The position numbers and the translations under genes are program-made. Of a DNA stretch of 64,000 nucleotides, positions 1 to 7,798 are shown one piece after another. The stretch comes from Saprospiraceae bacterium (GTDB lineage Bacteria > Bacteroidota > Bacteroidia > Chitinophagales > Saprospiraceae), in assembly GCA_027488935.1 (NCBI GenBank), contig JAIYAP010000071.1, positions 62,001 through 126,000 on the forward strand, written 5' to 3'. Every line of letters begins with the position of its first letter. Positions within the stretch are counted from its first letter, which is position 1. The notes beneath the pieces were generated by a model that made no database searches, was not told the DNA's origin, and saw nothing but the letters and a program-made list of their open reading frames with translations.

Positions 1-3000
1 GTATCCCGTATGGTAATCGTAAATGTAGTGGTACCCTCCAAACCGTGGTTATCCGAAACAACATATTTTACCTGATACACCCCTGGCTCCAGGGTCACAT
101 TGGTTTGATTGCCCACCAAGGGTCCTGGTGGCAGGTATAAGGCATTGTTCTTTCTGATTTCGTACGTTATTTCGGCATAGCTGTATTCCAATATGGCTTG
201 TATGCGGCTAATCCCATCCGTTTTATCGGGCAATAAGGGATTGCAATTACCGATCGCATCCGGAAAGTTAAATACGTCGTTGTTGGGTATTGCAGTAAAA
301 AAGGTGTTCCCATCCTGTGCCCAAGTATTAATGTTGTTGGCAGACACCGAAATGACGGTTTCCGCATAAGTCGTCGTGCACTCCAATGGTTTGGAACCCA
401 ATTGGGTAACCGATGGAAGTGGCAGGCCAAATTCGTTGGTAATGTTAAAAAATTCACCGGTATCCCCATTATCACCCCGAAAACGGATGCGCAATCGGCC
501 CGGTGTTATAGCATTCGGGATAAGCCCATTAATTGGCAAAACAATTGAAATCGGTATGGTATCCGCATCCGGGTCATATTCAAACTGAATCGGAAGGGTA
601 GCAGATGCGCGCTCAAGTACGCCCGAAACATCGCAATTTTCAAAAATCGTCGGAAACGGCAACGGTAAGGTAACGGTACAATTTCCAGCGCCAATATATT
701 GTGTAATCGGGCCAGGCGCTGTGATTTGGGGCGGCTGATTATCATCGATTACGATGGACGCACTTACGGTTGTTGTATTTCCCGCACAATCCGTCGCTTT
801 ATACACAACGGTATGGCTGCCTACATCAAAAAAGGCACCCGCGCTTGGAGGGAACGGTTGGGCGGGCTGATTGTCAATAGAATACGTCAAATCAACGGGC
901 ACATATTGCGTACTTGTTTGGTACAACAAGGAACAACGCACCCGGCCATTTGGACAAGTGGGGTTTATCGCAGCATTGCCCGTCCCATTGGTTACAAGGC
1001 GAATTTTTAAATCGCCATCCGCCATCCAGACATTGAGCAAATTGGCCGGAATGGTAAATACTTTCACCACCGAGGTGCAGGATACGGGTGTAATAATTGG
1101 CTCTGTTTTACCTAAATTTTCGCCGCCCTCACCGTAAATATTAAAAAACTCACTGACGCTATTAATATCGGCATTGTCAATCAATACCGTAAAAGATGCC
1201 GCATTGACCACCGGCTCAAATGGCGGCAAATTAGGCTGCAACCACTGAAAAACAATCGTATCGACGGGGGTATTGAATGGATTACCGCCGCCTGTGAGTT
1301 TCAACAGGGCGGTATCTTTTAAATTGTAGGTGGCATACTGCGTTGTGCAATCATCATAGAGCGATATTGGTCCAGGCACAACCAGGTTGGCACCGCACAC
1401 ATTGATATCCGATGGCAGGGAAATGGTATTGGGGGCAACCATTACCGGACCTGTGTTATCCTCTACCGTGATGGTTTGGGTGTACACCCGCTCGTTGCCA
1501 CAATTATCACTGGCCGTCCATTCGCGCTTAATTTGATAATTCGTCCAGTGCGCACAACTGTTTAAATCCGGATCGCGCACCTCATATTCAAGAAAAGCGA
1601 TGCTGACATTATTGTCACAATTATCCGATTTCCCAAAGGTGCTGATGTTGGCTGGAGCCGGAATATTGTTGCAAGCTGCTGTAATATTAGCCGGAATACC
1701 CGTCAATACAGGTGCAACTGTATCTATGATATGTACATTTTGGGTAAATGTTGCTGTATTACCACATATATCATTAGCCTGCCAATACCGCACGCGGGTA
1801 TATCGATCCGTGCAAAGTCCGGCTACAATAATTTCCTGGTACATGGTGGGTGGCGCGGTGACTCCACTACATGGATCAACGCCTGTAGGCGAAGGCAGCG
1901 GTGGCAGTTTTTCGCATACCGCCGTGGTATCACTGTAACCGTAAATATTAGGCCCCAAACTGTCAATTACGCTAATCACCTGCGTGGCCGTCCGAGTATT
2001 TCCACATGCATCGGTGGCTGTAAAAATGCGGGTAATATCATAGGCGTAGTGGCTGCACAATGCAGGATTGGGATTTTGCCCTGAAACAACCTGGGTGGTA
2101 ATACTGGTAACGGGACTACAAGCATCGATTGCCTGGATATTTTGTCCCTGTATTGGGGCCGCAGGCAACACAAATGTATCGCACCGGATGGTTACCGCGG
2201 GTGGGATCAAGGTAAACACCGGCCCGACGGTATCACGCACCTGAATCGTTTGGGTCGCGGAACCTGTATTGCCGCAATCATCGGTAGCATACCAGGTGAT
2301 CAGGCGGTTATAGGAACCAATGCAAGTAGTATCTGAGTTGACCGCTGTGTAGGTGATCAACATACTGGTATCGCAATTGTCGCTCACAAACGCAGGAGAA
2401 AGGGTGGGGTTGGGACTGGTACAAGGCCGGGTCACTATTGGCGGGAAGCCTGCTATAACGGGTTTTACATTGTCAAAAATTTGAAAACGAAGGGTGCGTT
2501 GATTTATATTGCCACAATCATCCGTTGCACGAAAAGAAACATCTACCCACCAATTGCATTGGTAGGGCGGTACCGCAGGAAATGGCCCCGTCACAAAATT
2601 GCCTGTGCCGGTTTGTCCATTTGATGTTACCCAACTAAAATTCGTCCAACTCGTACCCGAACATCCGTCTGTGACTGTTGCGTTTCCCTTTGCATTAATC
2701 CAGGCAATCAAGGCAGCATTGTCATTACCATCGCATAACTCGGTGGTATTTACACCCGAAATGACGGGGGGGACGGTGTCAATTACACCAAAAGTAGCCA
2801 TCCCGGCAGTAGCCGTATTTCCACAGGCATCTTTTACAGAAAAGGTGACGGTCACTTTTCCCCTAACTTTGGGGTAAGTGGTTGTGCCAATGGTCATATC
2901 CATACAACCATTGGCATAAGAAGCCAATAGGGCGGCAACTACCTGTGCAGAATCACGCACCAACCCGCCAATTTTCATTTCATATTGCAGGAGGTTTTGT

Positions 3001-4010
3001 TCAGTACAGGAATCTATGGTTTGTAAATAGCCTTTTTTATTGATCCAATTGCCCAACGCGTTGAGTGGGCTTGCCACGCTGGTACAATAGGCGACCGTAT
3101 CTTTGGGAGCCCTTAAAATAACAGGTGGCTTATTGTCGGCAGTAGAAAAAGTGGCCGTTGTGGGGTTGGCTATCCCACAGTTATCAATTGCCCGGAAGGT
3201 TACCAATATAGGAACTTTACATCCTGGAGGAAAACTAGCCGGTGCGTTATTGGTCAGCGCCTGAATACCCGAAGGATCCGATGCTGTAAAGTTTGCCATT
3301 TGTGTAGCTAACCAGGCTGGATAAGCCGTATTTAATTGAGTACAGGAAGCCGCTCCATTTTGTGGAAAAACAGAAATGCTTGGCGGAAGGGTATCTTTGT
3401 AAATGATGATCGTTTGGGTATAAGTAGCCGTATTTCCGGAAGCATCAGCGGCTGTCCAAGTTCGGGTAAAGGTACCTCCAGCACAAGTATCCGGTCGGGT
3501 TGTTTCCATAAAGGAACGCACCAGATTTGACGGTCCAGTGCAATTATCATTGGCCGGAATATTGGTATCGGTAGGAACTTGCAATACCGAGCTCAGGAGA
3601 AGCGGTGTTGGGAAAGCCGTCGTATTAAATACCGGTGGTGTAACATCCAGAATAGAAACCGTGTATATATAATTGGCCGTATGACCCTGGTCGTCTGTGA
3701 CCTTCCAGCTCACCACTAAGGCGTTGTAAGGTGCAGGCCAAAGGTCGGTGTACAAATAACCGGATTCAACGGGATCGAATGCAGAGGAAGTAATATTGGC
3801 CCCTATGGTGGAAGTAACAACTGGCGTTGCTAATCCGCCTGTTGCCAGGGAGGCAGCACAATCCATGCCGACCGCAATGATGGTGTTTGCGGGCGGTGTA
3901 AAATTGAAAAAACTGGTTTGCGCATCCAGTCGGTTCGACTGTGCTAAGAATAGGCCCATACTGATCGGCAGCAGTAAAGACCGAAAGCAATGGTGTAACC
4001 GGTTTGTCAT
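1..4010 (-). CDS. Giant secreted HYR-like repeat protein (C-terminus outside window)
   Basis: The reading frame is open on the minus strand from an ATG at 4010 to the window edge (1336 codons, no stop), so the protein is truncated here only by the window. Residues 1 to about 31 form a signal peptide: basic start (MTNRLHHCFR), hydrophobic core (LLLPISMGLFLA) and cleavage near LDAQ. An in-frame ATG at 4049 would add 13 residues before this and is less likely. The rest is a chain of roughly 90-residue modules with recurring phrases such as WYATDDCGNTGSATQT, VTFRAIDNCG and WTASDNCGN, each followed by a DxxxPV linker. This is the pattern of HYR/Ig-like modules in Bacteroidota surface proteins. The last visible residues (VSDNHGLEGTTTFTITIRD) are still repeat. 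A T9SS sorting domain beyond the left edge is likely but unseen. Role is probably adhesion or cell surface; no enzyme domain is visible. Confidence 0.85.
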   Translation of the reverse strand, partial: MTNRLHHCFRSLLLPISMGLFLAQSNRLDAQTSFFNFTPPANTIIAVGMDCAASLATGGLATPVVTSTIGANITSSAFDPVESGYLYTDLWPAPYNALVVSWKVTDDQGHTANYIYTVSILDVTPPVFNTTAFPTPLLLSSVLQVPTDTNIPANDNCTGPSNLVRSFMETTRPDTCAGGTFTRTWTAADASGNTATYTQTIIIYKDTLPPSISVFPQNGAASCTQLNTAYPAWLATQMANFTASDPSGIQALTNNAPASFPPGCKVPILVTFRAIDNCGIANPTTATFSTADNKPPVILRAPKDTVAYCTSVASPLNALGNWINKKGYLQTIDSCTEQNLLQYEMKIGGLVRDSAQVVAALLASYANGCMDMTIGTTTYPKVRGKVTVTFSVKDACGNTATAGMATFGVIDTVPPVISGVNTTELCDGNDNAALIAWINAKGNATVTDGCSGTSWTNFSWVTSNGQTGTGNFVTGPFPAVPPYQCNWWVDVSFRATDDCGNINQRTLRFQIFDNVKPVIAGFPPIVTRPCTSPNPTLSPAFVSDNCDTSMLITYTAVNSDTTCIGSYNRLITWYATDDCGNTGSATQTIQVRDTVGPVFTLIPPAVTIRCDTFVLPAAPIQGQNIQAIDACSPVTSITTQVVSGQNPNPALCSHYAYDITRIFTATDACGNTRTATQVISVIDSLGPNIYGYSDTTAVCEKLPPLPSPTGVDPCSGVTAPPTMYQEIIVAGLCTDRYTRVRYWQANDICGNTATFTQNVHIIDTVAPVLTGIPANITAACNNIPAPANISTFGKSDNCDNNVSIAFLEYEVRDPDLNSCAHWTNYQIKREWTASDNCGNERVYTQTITVEDNTGPVMVAPNTISLPSDINVCGANLVVPGPISLYDDCTTQYATYNLKDTALLKLTGGGNPFNTPVDTIVFQWLQPNLPPFEPVVNAASFTVLIDNADINSVSEFFNIYGEGGENLGKTEPIITPVSCTSVVKVFTIPANLLNVWMADGDLKIRLVTNGTGNAAINPTCPNGRVRCSLLYQTSTQYVPVDLTYSIDNQPAQPFPPSAGAFFDVGSHTVVYKATDCAGNTTTVSASIVIDDNQPPQITAPGPITQYIGAGNCTVTLPLPFPTIFENCDVSGVLERASATLPIQFEYDPDADTIPISIVLPINGLIPNAITPGRLRIRFRGDNGDTGEFFNITNEFGLPLPSVTQLGSKPLECTTTYAETVISVSANNINTWAQDGNTFFTAIPNNDVFNFPDAIGNCNPLLPDKTDGISRIQAILEYSYAEITYEIRKNNALYLPPGPLVGNQTNVTLEPGVYQVKYVVSDNHGLEGTTTFTITIRD

Positions 4011-4155
4011 ACAGACGAAGAGCTGTTTCGATAGGTGATTTGGGCCCATCGAGATCAAGGGATATGTTCGTATTAGTGGATTAACTTGATTAAAATACCT
4101 GAAAGTGCCTTGGCTTTGCAGTCTTCATGGCACTTTAAACCGACTTTTGGCCGAT

Positions 4156-4185
4156 TGCGGGATACAAATTTGCGGGATACAAATT
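4156..4185. repeat. Perfect 15-bp tandem duplication upstream of the HYR-like gene
   Basis: The 15-mer TGCGGGATACAAATT occurs twice back to back. Read on the minus strand each unit gives AAATTTGTATCCCGC, so a CAnnTTTG or TAnTTTG promoter-like element is duplicated about 150 bases upstream of the start at 4010. It could be a doubled promoter or a simple slippage product. Confidence 0.6.
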
Positions 4186-4223
4186 ACCAGATTATCCGAT
4201 CAGGTTGTAATTCGCAAAGCGCG

Positions 4224-4397
4224 TTATTCTTCGCCAGATAATTTTTTATCGGGCACATTTTCGTTCAAAAACTGAATGATCTGCTCTACCTCAAAATTCT
4301 TTTCAATTTGACCAAGCGCATTGACCTTGATTTCAATATCTTCTACTGGGTTCACTGCTGCTTTGGGTTTCTTTTCCGTTTTGGGCTTCTTTTTCAT
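4224..4397 (-). CDS. 57-residue charged small protein downstream of gltX
   Basis: A complete minus-strand frame starts at ATG 4397 and stops at 4224. The first 12 residues are almost all Lys/Pro/Glu/Thr (MKKKPKTEKKPK). The remaining part, VEDIEIKVNALGQIEKNFEVEQIIQFLNE and onward in pieces, reads like a short folded strand-helix unit ending in an acidic tail (KKLSGEE). It begins only 19 bases after the gltX stop on the same strand, so it is probably translated from the gltX transcript. No signal peptide or membrane segment is visible. I do not recognise the family. Good start spacing and a sensible amphipathic C-terminal half argue for a real gene; chance remains possible because of its length. 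Confidence 0.6.
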   Translation of the reverse strand: MKKKPKTEKKPKAAVNPVEDIEIKVNALGQIEKNFEVEQIIQFLNENVPDKKLSGEE

Positions 4398-4416
4398 CCG
4401 AATGATTTAGGGTGGA

Positions 4417-5925
4417 TTATTTATTAAAAGTTTCGACAAATCGCTTCAAACGCCCCATTGTTTCCGCACTTCCAAGGGCTACTGCCATATCAAAAACAGC
4501 GGGCCCTTTCATGGTTCCAGCCAACGCAATACGCAACAATGGCAATACGTCGCCAGGCTTTGCGCCCTTTTCCTGTACAAACTGCTTTACCTTTTCTTCG
4601 AGGTTGGCAGACTCAAATGGTACGATGTTACCCAACGAACTTTGTAGTTCAACAAAGATCCCGGCTACCGTTTCCGACCATTTCTTTTGTACGGTTTCGC
4701 TGTCATATGTACGCACTGGTTCGAACAAATAATACCCCTGCTCCACAAAATCAGGCAAAAAGGTAACCCTTTCTTTCATTAAAACAGCTACTTGCTGCAA
4801 ATATTCGACCGACACCTCATAGCCCTTTGCTTCGGCCAAAGGCTGAATGTGGGTTGCAAGGGTGGCAGCATCCATTGCCTGAATATATTTCTGGTTGAAC
4901 CACTTCGCTTTTTCATAATCGAAACGGGCTCCACTTTTACTAATATGCCCTACGGAAAACGCCTCTACCAGTTGCTCTAGGGTGAATATTTCCTGATCGT
5001 TTTCCGGGTGCCAGCCCAACAATGCTAAAAAGTTAACAACCGCCTCGGGCAAAAAACCCGCTTCCCGGAAGCCTGGAAAATGATCCTCTTCTGTTGCGCC
5101 TTCCCAATTGAGCGGAAATACGGGCATACCAAATTTGGCACCATCCCGCTTGCTTAACTTGCCATTTCCCACGGGCTTCATAATCAAGGGCAAATGGGCA
5201 AACTGTGGCATGGTATCTTCCCAGCCAAATCCCTGATACAACAAAACATGATGCGCCGTACTTGGCAGCCACTCTTCTCCCCGGATTACATGGGTTATCT
5301 TCATCAAGTGGTCGTCAATGATGTTGGCCAAATGGTACGTAGGCATCCCATCCGCTTTGAGCAAAACCTTGTCATCTACATCGGCACTTTGAAAAACAAC
5401 TTCGCCACGAATCAAATCATGAATTCGAATTTCCTGATTGGGTGCTACCTTCAAACGAATTACATACGGCAAACCCGCATCGAGGTGCTGTTGTACCGCC
5501 TCCGCAGAAAGGGTCAGGCTATTGCTCAAACCCGTTCTTGTAAACTGGTTATAGGTAAAATTATCTTCGCTTTCCCGACGAGCCTCCAATGCTTCAGGCG
5601 TATCAAAGGCATAATAAGCATGGCCCCTTTCCACCAATTGCAAGGCATAATCGAGGTAAATGGCCTTGCGATCACTCTGACGGTAGGGCCCATAATCGCC
5701 GCCAAAACCCACACCTTCGTCGGGTATCAGGCCTACCCATTTCAGGGCTTCAATGATATAGTCCTCTGCACCAGGCACAAAGCGGTTTTGGTCGGTATCT
5801 TCGATACGCAACAAAAATTGACCACCGTGCTTGCGCGCAAACAAGTAGTTGTATAAAGCCGTACGTACACCGCCAATATGCAGCGCGCCGGTTGGAGAAG
5901 GAGCAAAACGAACACGAACACTCAT
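4417..5925 (-). CDS. gltX: Glutamyl-tRNA synthetase
   Basis: This class I synthetase charges tRNA-Glu with glutamate in the cytoplasm. The 502-residue length is normal for bacterial GltX. The ATP-binding HIGH-type motif is HIGG at residues 16-19 inside PSPTGALHIGG, and the KMSKS-type loop is KLSKR at residues 256-260. The anticodon-binding helical domain occupies the last 170 residues. The start at 5925 is fixed by the conserved MSVRVRFAPSPTG opening. It is followed on the same strand by the 57-residue gene and lies divergent to the deacetylase gene at 6125. Whether the enzyme is discriminating (tRNA-Glu only) cannot be told from sequence alone. Confidence 0.97.
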   Translation of the reverse strand: MSVRVRFAPSPTGALHIGGVRTALYNYLFARKHGGQFLLRIEDTDQNRFVPGAEDYIIEALKWVGLIPDEGVGFGGDYGPYRQSDRKAIYLDYALQLVERGHAYYAFDTPEALEARRESEDNFTYNQFTRTGLSNSLTLSAEAVQQHLDAGLPYVIRLKVAPNQEIRIHDLIRGEVVFQSADVDDKVLLKADGMPTYHLANIIDDHLMKITHVIRGEEWLPSTAHHVLLYQGFGWEDTMPQFAHLPLIMKPVGNGKLSKRDGAKFGMPVFPLNWEGATEEDHFPGFREAGFLPEAVVNFLALLGWHPENDQEIFTLEQLVEAFSVGHISKSGARFDYEKAKWFNQKYIQAMDAATLATHIQPLAEAKGYEVSVEYLQQVAVLMKERVTFLPDFVEQGYYLFEPVRTYDSETVQKKWSETVAGIFVELQSSLGNIVPFESANLEEKVKQFVQEKGAKPGDVLPLLRIALAGTMKGPAVFDMAVALGSAETMGRLKRFVETFNK

Positions 5926-6023
5926 AGGAATTGCAAAAATAAGTTATTTTATGGAATATTGTGCGCAATTGGATCGCTTTGACCAAGCTTGGCACAATTC
6001 TTATGGTATGCTGGTTATACTTC

Positions 6024-6091
6024 AAAAGACGCAATCTTGTTTCAATGCCATCGGACATCACCGAAAGCCTGAACGGATGCGTCTTTTTTTT
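6024..6091. promoter_or_regulatory. Long-loop hairpin with T-tract between gltX and the deacetylase gene
   Basis: AAAAGACGCA (6024-6033) pairs perfectly with TGCGTCTTTT (6078-6087), and the plus strand continues with more T to 6091. The 44-base loop holds a smaller hairpin, TCGG/CCGA at 6051-6064. On the minus strand the same stem also ends in TTTT. It sits in the divergent intergenic region and could be a leader attenuator or bidirectional terminator for either gene. It matches no riboswitch I can name. Confidence 0.4.
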
Positions 6092-6124
6092 AATCAAAAA
6101 CTTTGGTCATCCATTTACCGATCT

Positions 6125-6742
6125 ATGTACCTTGCACGAACACCCTTTTTGCTTCAAACCATTTTACCTGGTTTTGAATGGCGGATTGCTACGGCAGATC
6201 CCGTTTTATACCTCACTTTTGATGACGGCCCAATTCCCGAACTCACACCCTGGGTACTAGAAATCTTGCGCCGTTACAAAGCAAAAGCCACTTTTTTTTG
6301 TGTCGGCGAAAACGTGCGCAAACATCCGGAAATTTACCGGCAAATTCTTCAAGATGGTCATACGGTAGGAAATCATACCTATAATCACCTCAATGGATGG
6401 AAAACGGCCGACGAAACTTACCTCGAAAATGTACAGGAATGCGCCCATTGGGTACAAAGCAAACTGTTTCGACCACCTTATGGCCGACTGCGCAGAAGCC
6501 AACGCAAAGAACTCAGCAGCCAATACCGCCTGATTATGTGGGATGTATTGAGCGGTGATTTCGACCCAACCATCACACCACAAAAATGCTGTGATAATGT
6601 GTTGAGTAATGCCCGGCCTGGGTCGATTGTCGTACTGCACGATAATATCAAAGCGGCTGAAAACTTGCGGGTGGTATTGCCAGCCATCCTCGAACACTTT
6701 TCGGGAAAAGGCTACCGCTTCGATGCTATTCCCGAAAAATAA
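6125..6742 (+). CDS. Polysaccharide deacetylase family protein (NodB homology)
   Basis: Carbohydrate esterase 4 enzymes remove N- or O-acetyl groups from polysaccharides such as peptidoglycan or chitin-like glycans. With the start at 6125 the protein has 205 residues. The metal-binding motifs are intact: TFDDGP at residues 31-36 (catalytic and metal Asp pair) and HTYNH at 84-88. RPPYGR and WDVLSGDFDP follow. No signal peptide is visible, which is usual for the short cytoplasmic-looking Bacteroidota members. The frame is open far upstream into gltX antisense; an ATG at 6077 would add 16 residues, but the opening MYLARTPFLLQ resembles family starts. The stop codon abuts the stop of the convergent hydrolase gene with no spacer. 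Confidence 0.88.
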   Translation: MYLARTPFLLQTILPGFEWRIATADPVLYLTFDDGPIPELTPWVLEILRRYKAKATFFCVGENVRKHPEIYRQILQDGHTVGNHTYNHLNGWKTADETYLENVQECAHWVQSKLFRPPYGRLRRSQRKELSSQYRLIMWDVLSGDFDPTITPQKCCDNVLSNARPGSIVVLHDNIKAAENLRVVLPAILEHFSGKGYRFDAIPEK

Positions 6743-7624
6743 TTACCGGGCAAAATCCAACAAGGCCTGCTTAACGATATCCATGCGGCTCCAAAGAATG
6801 AAATGATCGCCTTTCGGCAAGATCGTCTCTTTTTTGTTGCTCGAATTGATGAGCATTTTGTCCGCAAAAGCAACATTGCCAATTGGAACCAAGCGATCGT
6901 CTTCCGCATGAATCAAATGAACCGGGCAGGTAATATCGTCCCACATCGGCATCATTTTATTCAATTCGTCCGATAAATACCGGATCTCATGGTTGGATGT
7001 CCACAAGGCTTTGGGAATCAGCCATTTGACCGGCGGATTATCGACCACGGGCACCCACCACTGATGCGGCTCTAAATTGGGGTCAATCGAACCTGCCACA
7101 TCAATAAGCGCACGGGTTTGTGCCGGATAATCCATTGCAAACCGACAAATTAAGGGCCCGCCCAACGAATGTCCCAACAAAACGAGCGATTGGCCCGGGG
7201 CGAAATGATCGGCAATCGCTTTCATGTCTGCTGCCTGCCCGGCGAGTGTTGTTTCCGGGTGTCCAAAACCGCTGTACCCAAAACCAGCCCGATCAAAGGC
7301 GACGAGGTTAAAATGGCGCGTCAATACGGTGTCTGCCAAATATTCAATAAATGCATCGGAAGCACCCGGTGAACCATGTACAAAAAGCACCCAGGGAAGG
7401 GTGTCCGAACTTGTAATAGAAACCGTGTGCAAATTGCGGCCGCGCCCGTTGGGCACATCTACAAATTGAACAACTGCCTGCTGCCCCTTTTCGTGCAATT
7501 TCTCCGCCCATTTCTTGTCGGGGGTACGCATGGCCAGACAGCCCGCCTGCACACAGACTACCCAAATGGCCAGGAGGAAAAGCGTTATGTACATGAAGCG
7601 GCGAAAAAAAAGTTTAATACGCAT
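6743..7624 (-). CDS. Alpha/beta hydrolase, membrane-anchored or lipoprotein-like
   Basis: The alpha/beta hydrolase fold is shown by an oxyanion HGSPG motif, the nucleophile elbow GHSLGG (catalytic Ser), an acid in HAEDDRLVP and the final His in GDHF. Substrate is unknown. The start at 7624 gives MRIKLFFRRFMYITLFLLAI, a basic hydrophobic N-terminus ending in VQAGC, a weak lipobox, so the enzyme is probably exported and held at a membrane. The frame could begin 13 residues earlier at 7663. It converges on the deacetylase gene with directly abutting stop codons and has no obvious operon partner. Confidence 0.85.
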   Translation of the reverse strand: MRIKLFFRRFMYITLFLLAIWVVCVQAGCLAMRTPDKKWAEKLHEKGQQAVVQFVDVPNGRGRNLHTVSITSSDTLPWVLFVHGSPGASDAFIEYLADTVLTRHFNLVAFDRAGFGYSGFGHPETTLAGQAADMKAIADHFAPGQSLVLLGHSLGGPLICRFAMDYPAQTRALIDVAGSIDPNLEPHQWWVPVVDNPPVKWLIPKALWTSNHEIRYLSDELNKMMPMWDDITCPVHLIHAEDDRLVPIGNVAFADKMLINSSNKKETILPKGDHFILWSRMDIVKQALLDFAR

Positions 7625-7765
7625 TGGTCGTTTGTTGTAAAGATGGATTGATCGTCTTGTCAAGATATAATAGAATGCCCCCGCGAATGTTTGTCAAACA
7701 GCAGCTCTTTTCAATCAATTGACTAAAAAAAATTCATTTTGCAACAAAAGCAACATGCGCGGGTT

Positions 7766-7773
7766 TATTTTCG
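7766..7773 (+). promoter_or_regulatory. Putative -7 element TATTTTCG
   Basis: TATTTTCG is one base off the Bacteroidota TAnnTTTG motif and lies 25 bases upstream of the ATG at 7799, which supports that start over the upstream frame extension. Confidence 0.35.
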
Positions 7774-7798
7774 CAGTTCAAACCTTCCCGATACTAGC

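Noticed and set aside
5194-5856. 220-codon plus-strand frame opposite gltX
   Set aside because: Antisense shadow of a highly conserved gene; the product has no recognisable features.
5849-6124. 92-residue upstream extension of the deacetylase frame
   Set aside because: It overlaps gltX in antisense and has no similarity to the family; the conserved part begins at 6125.
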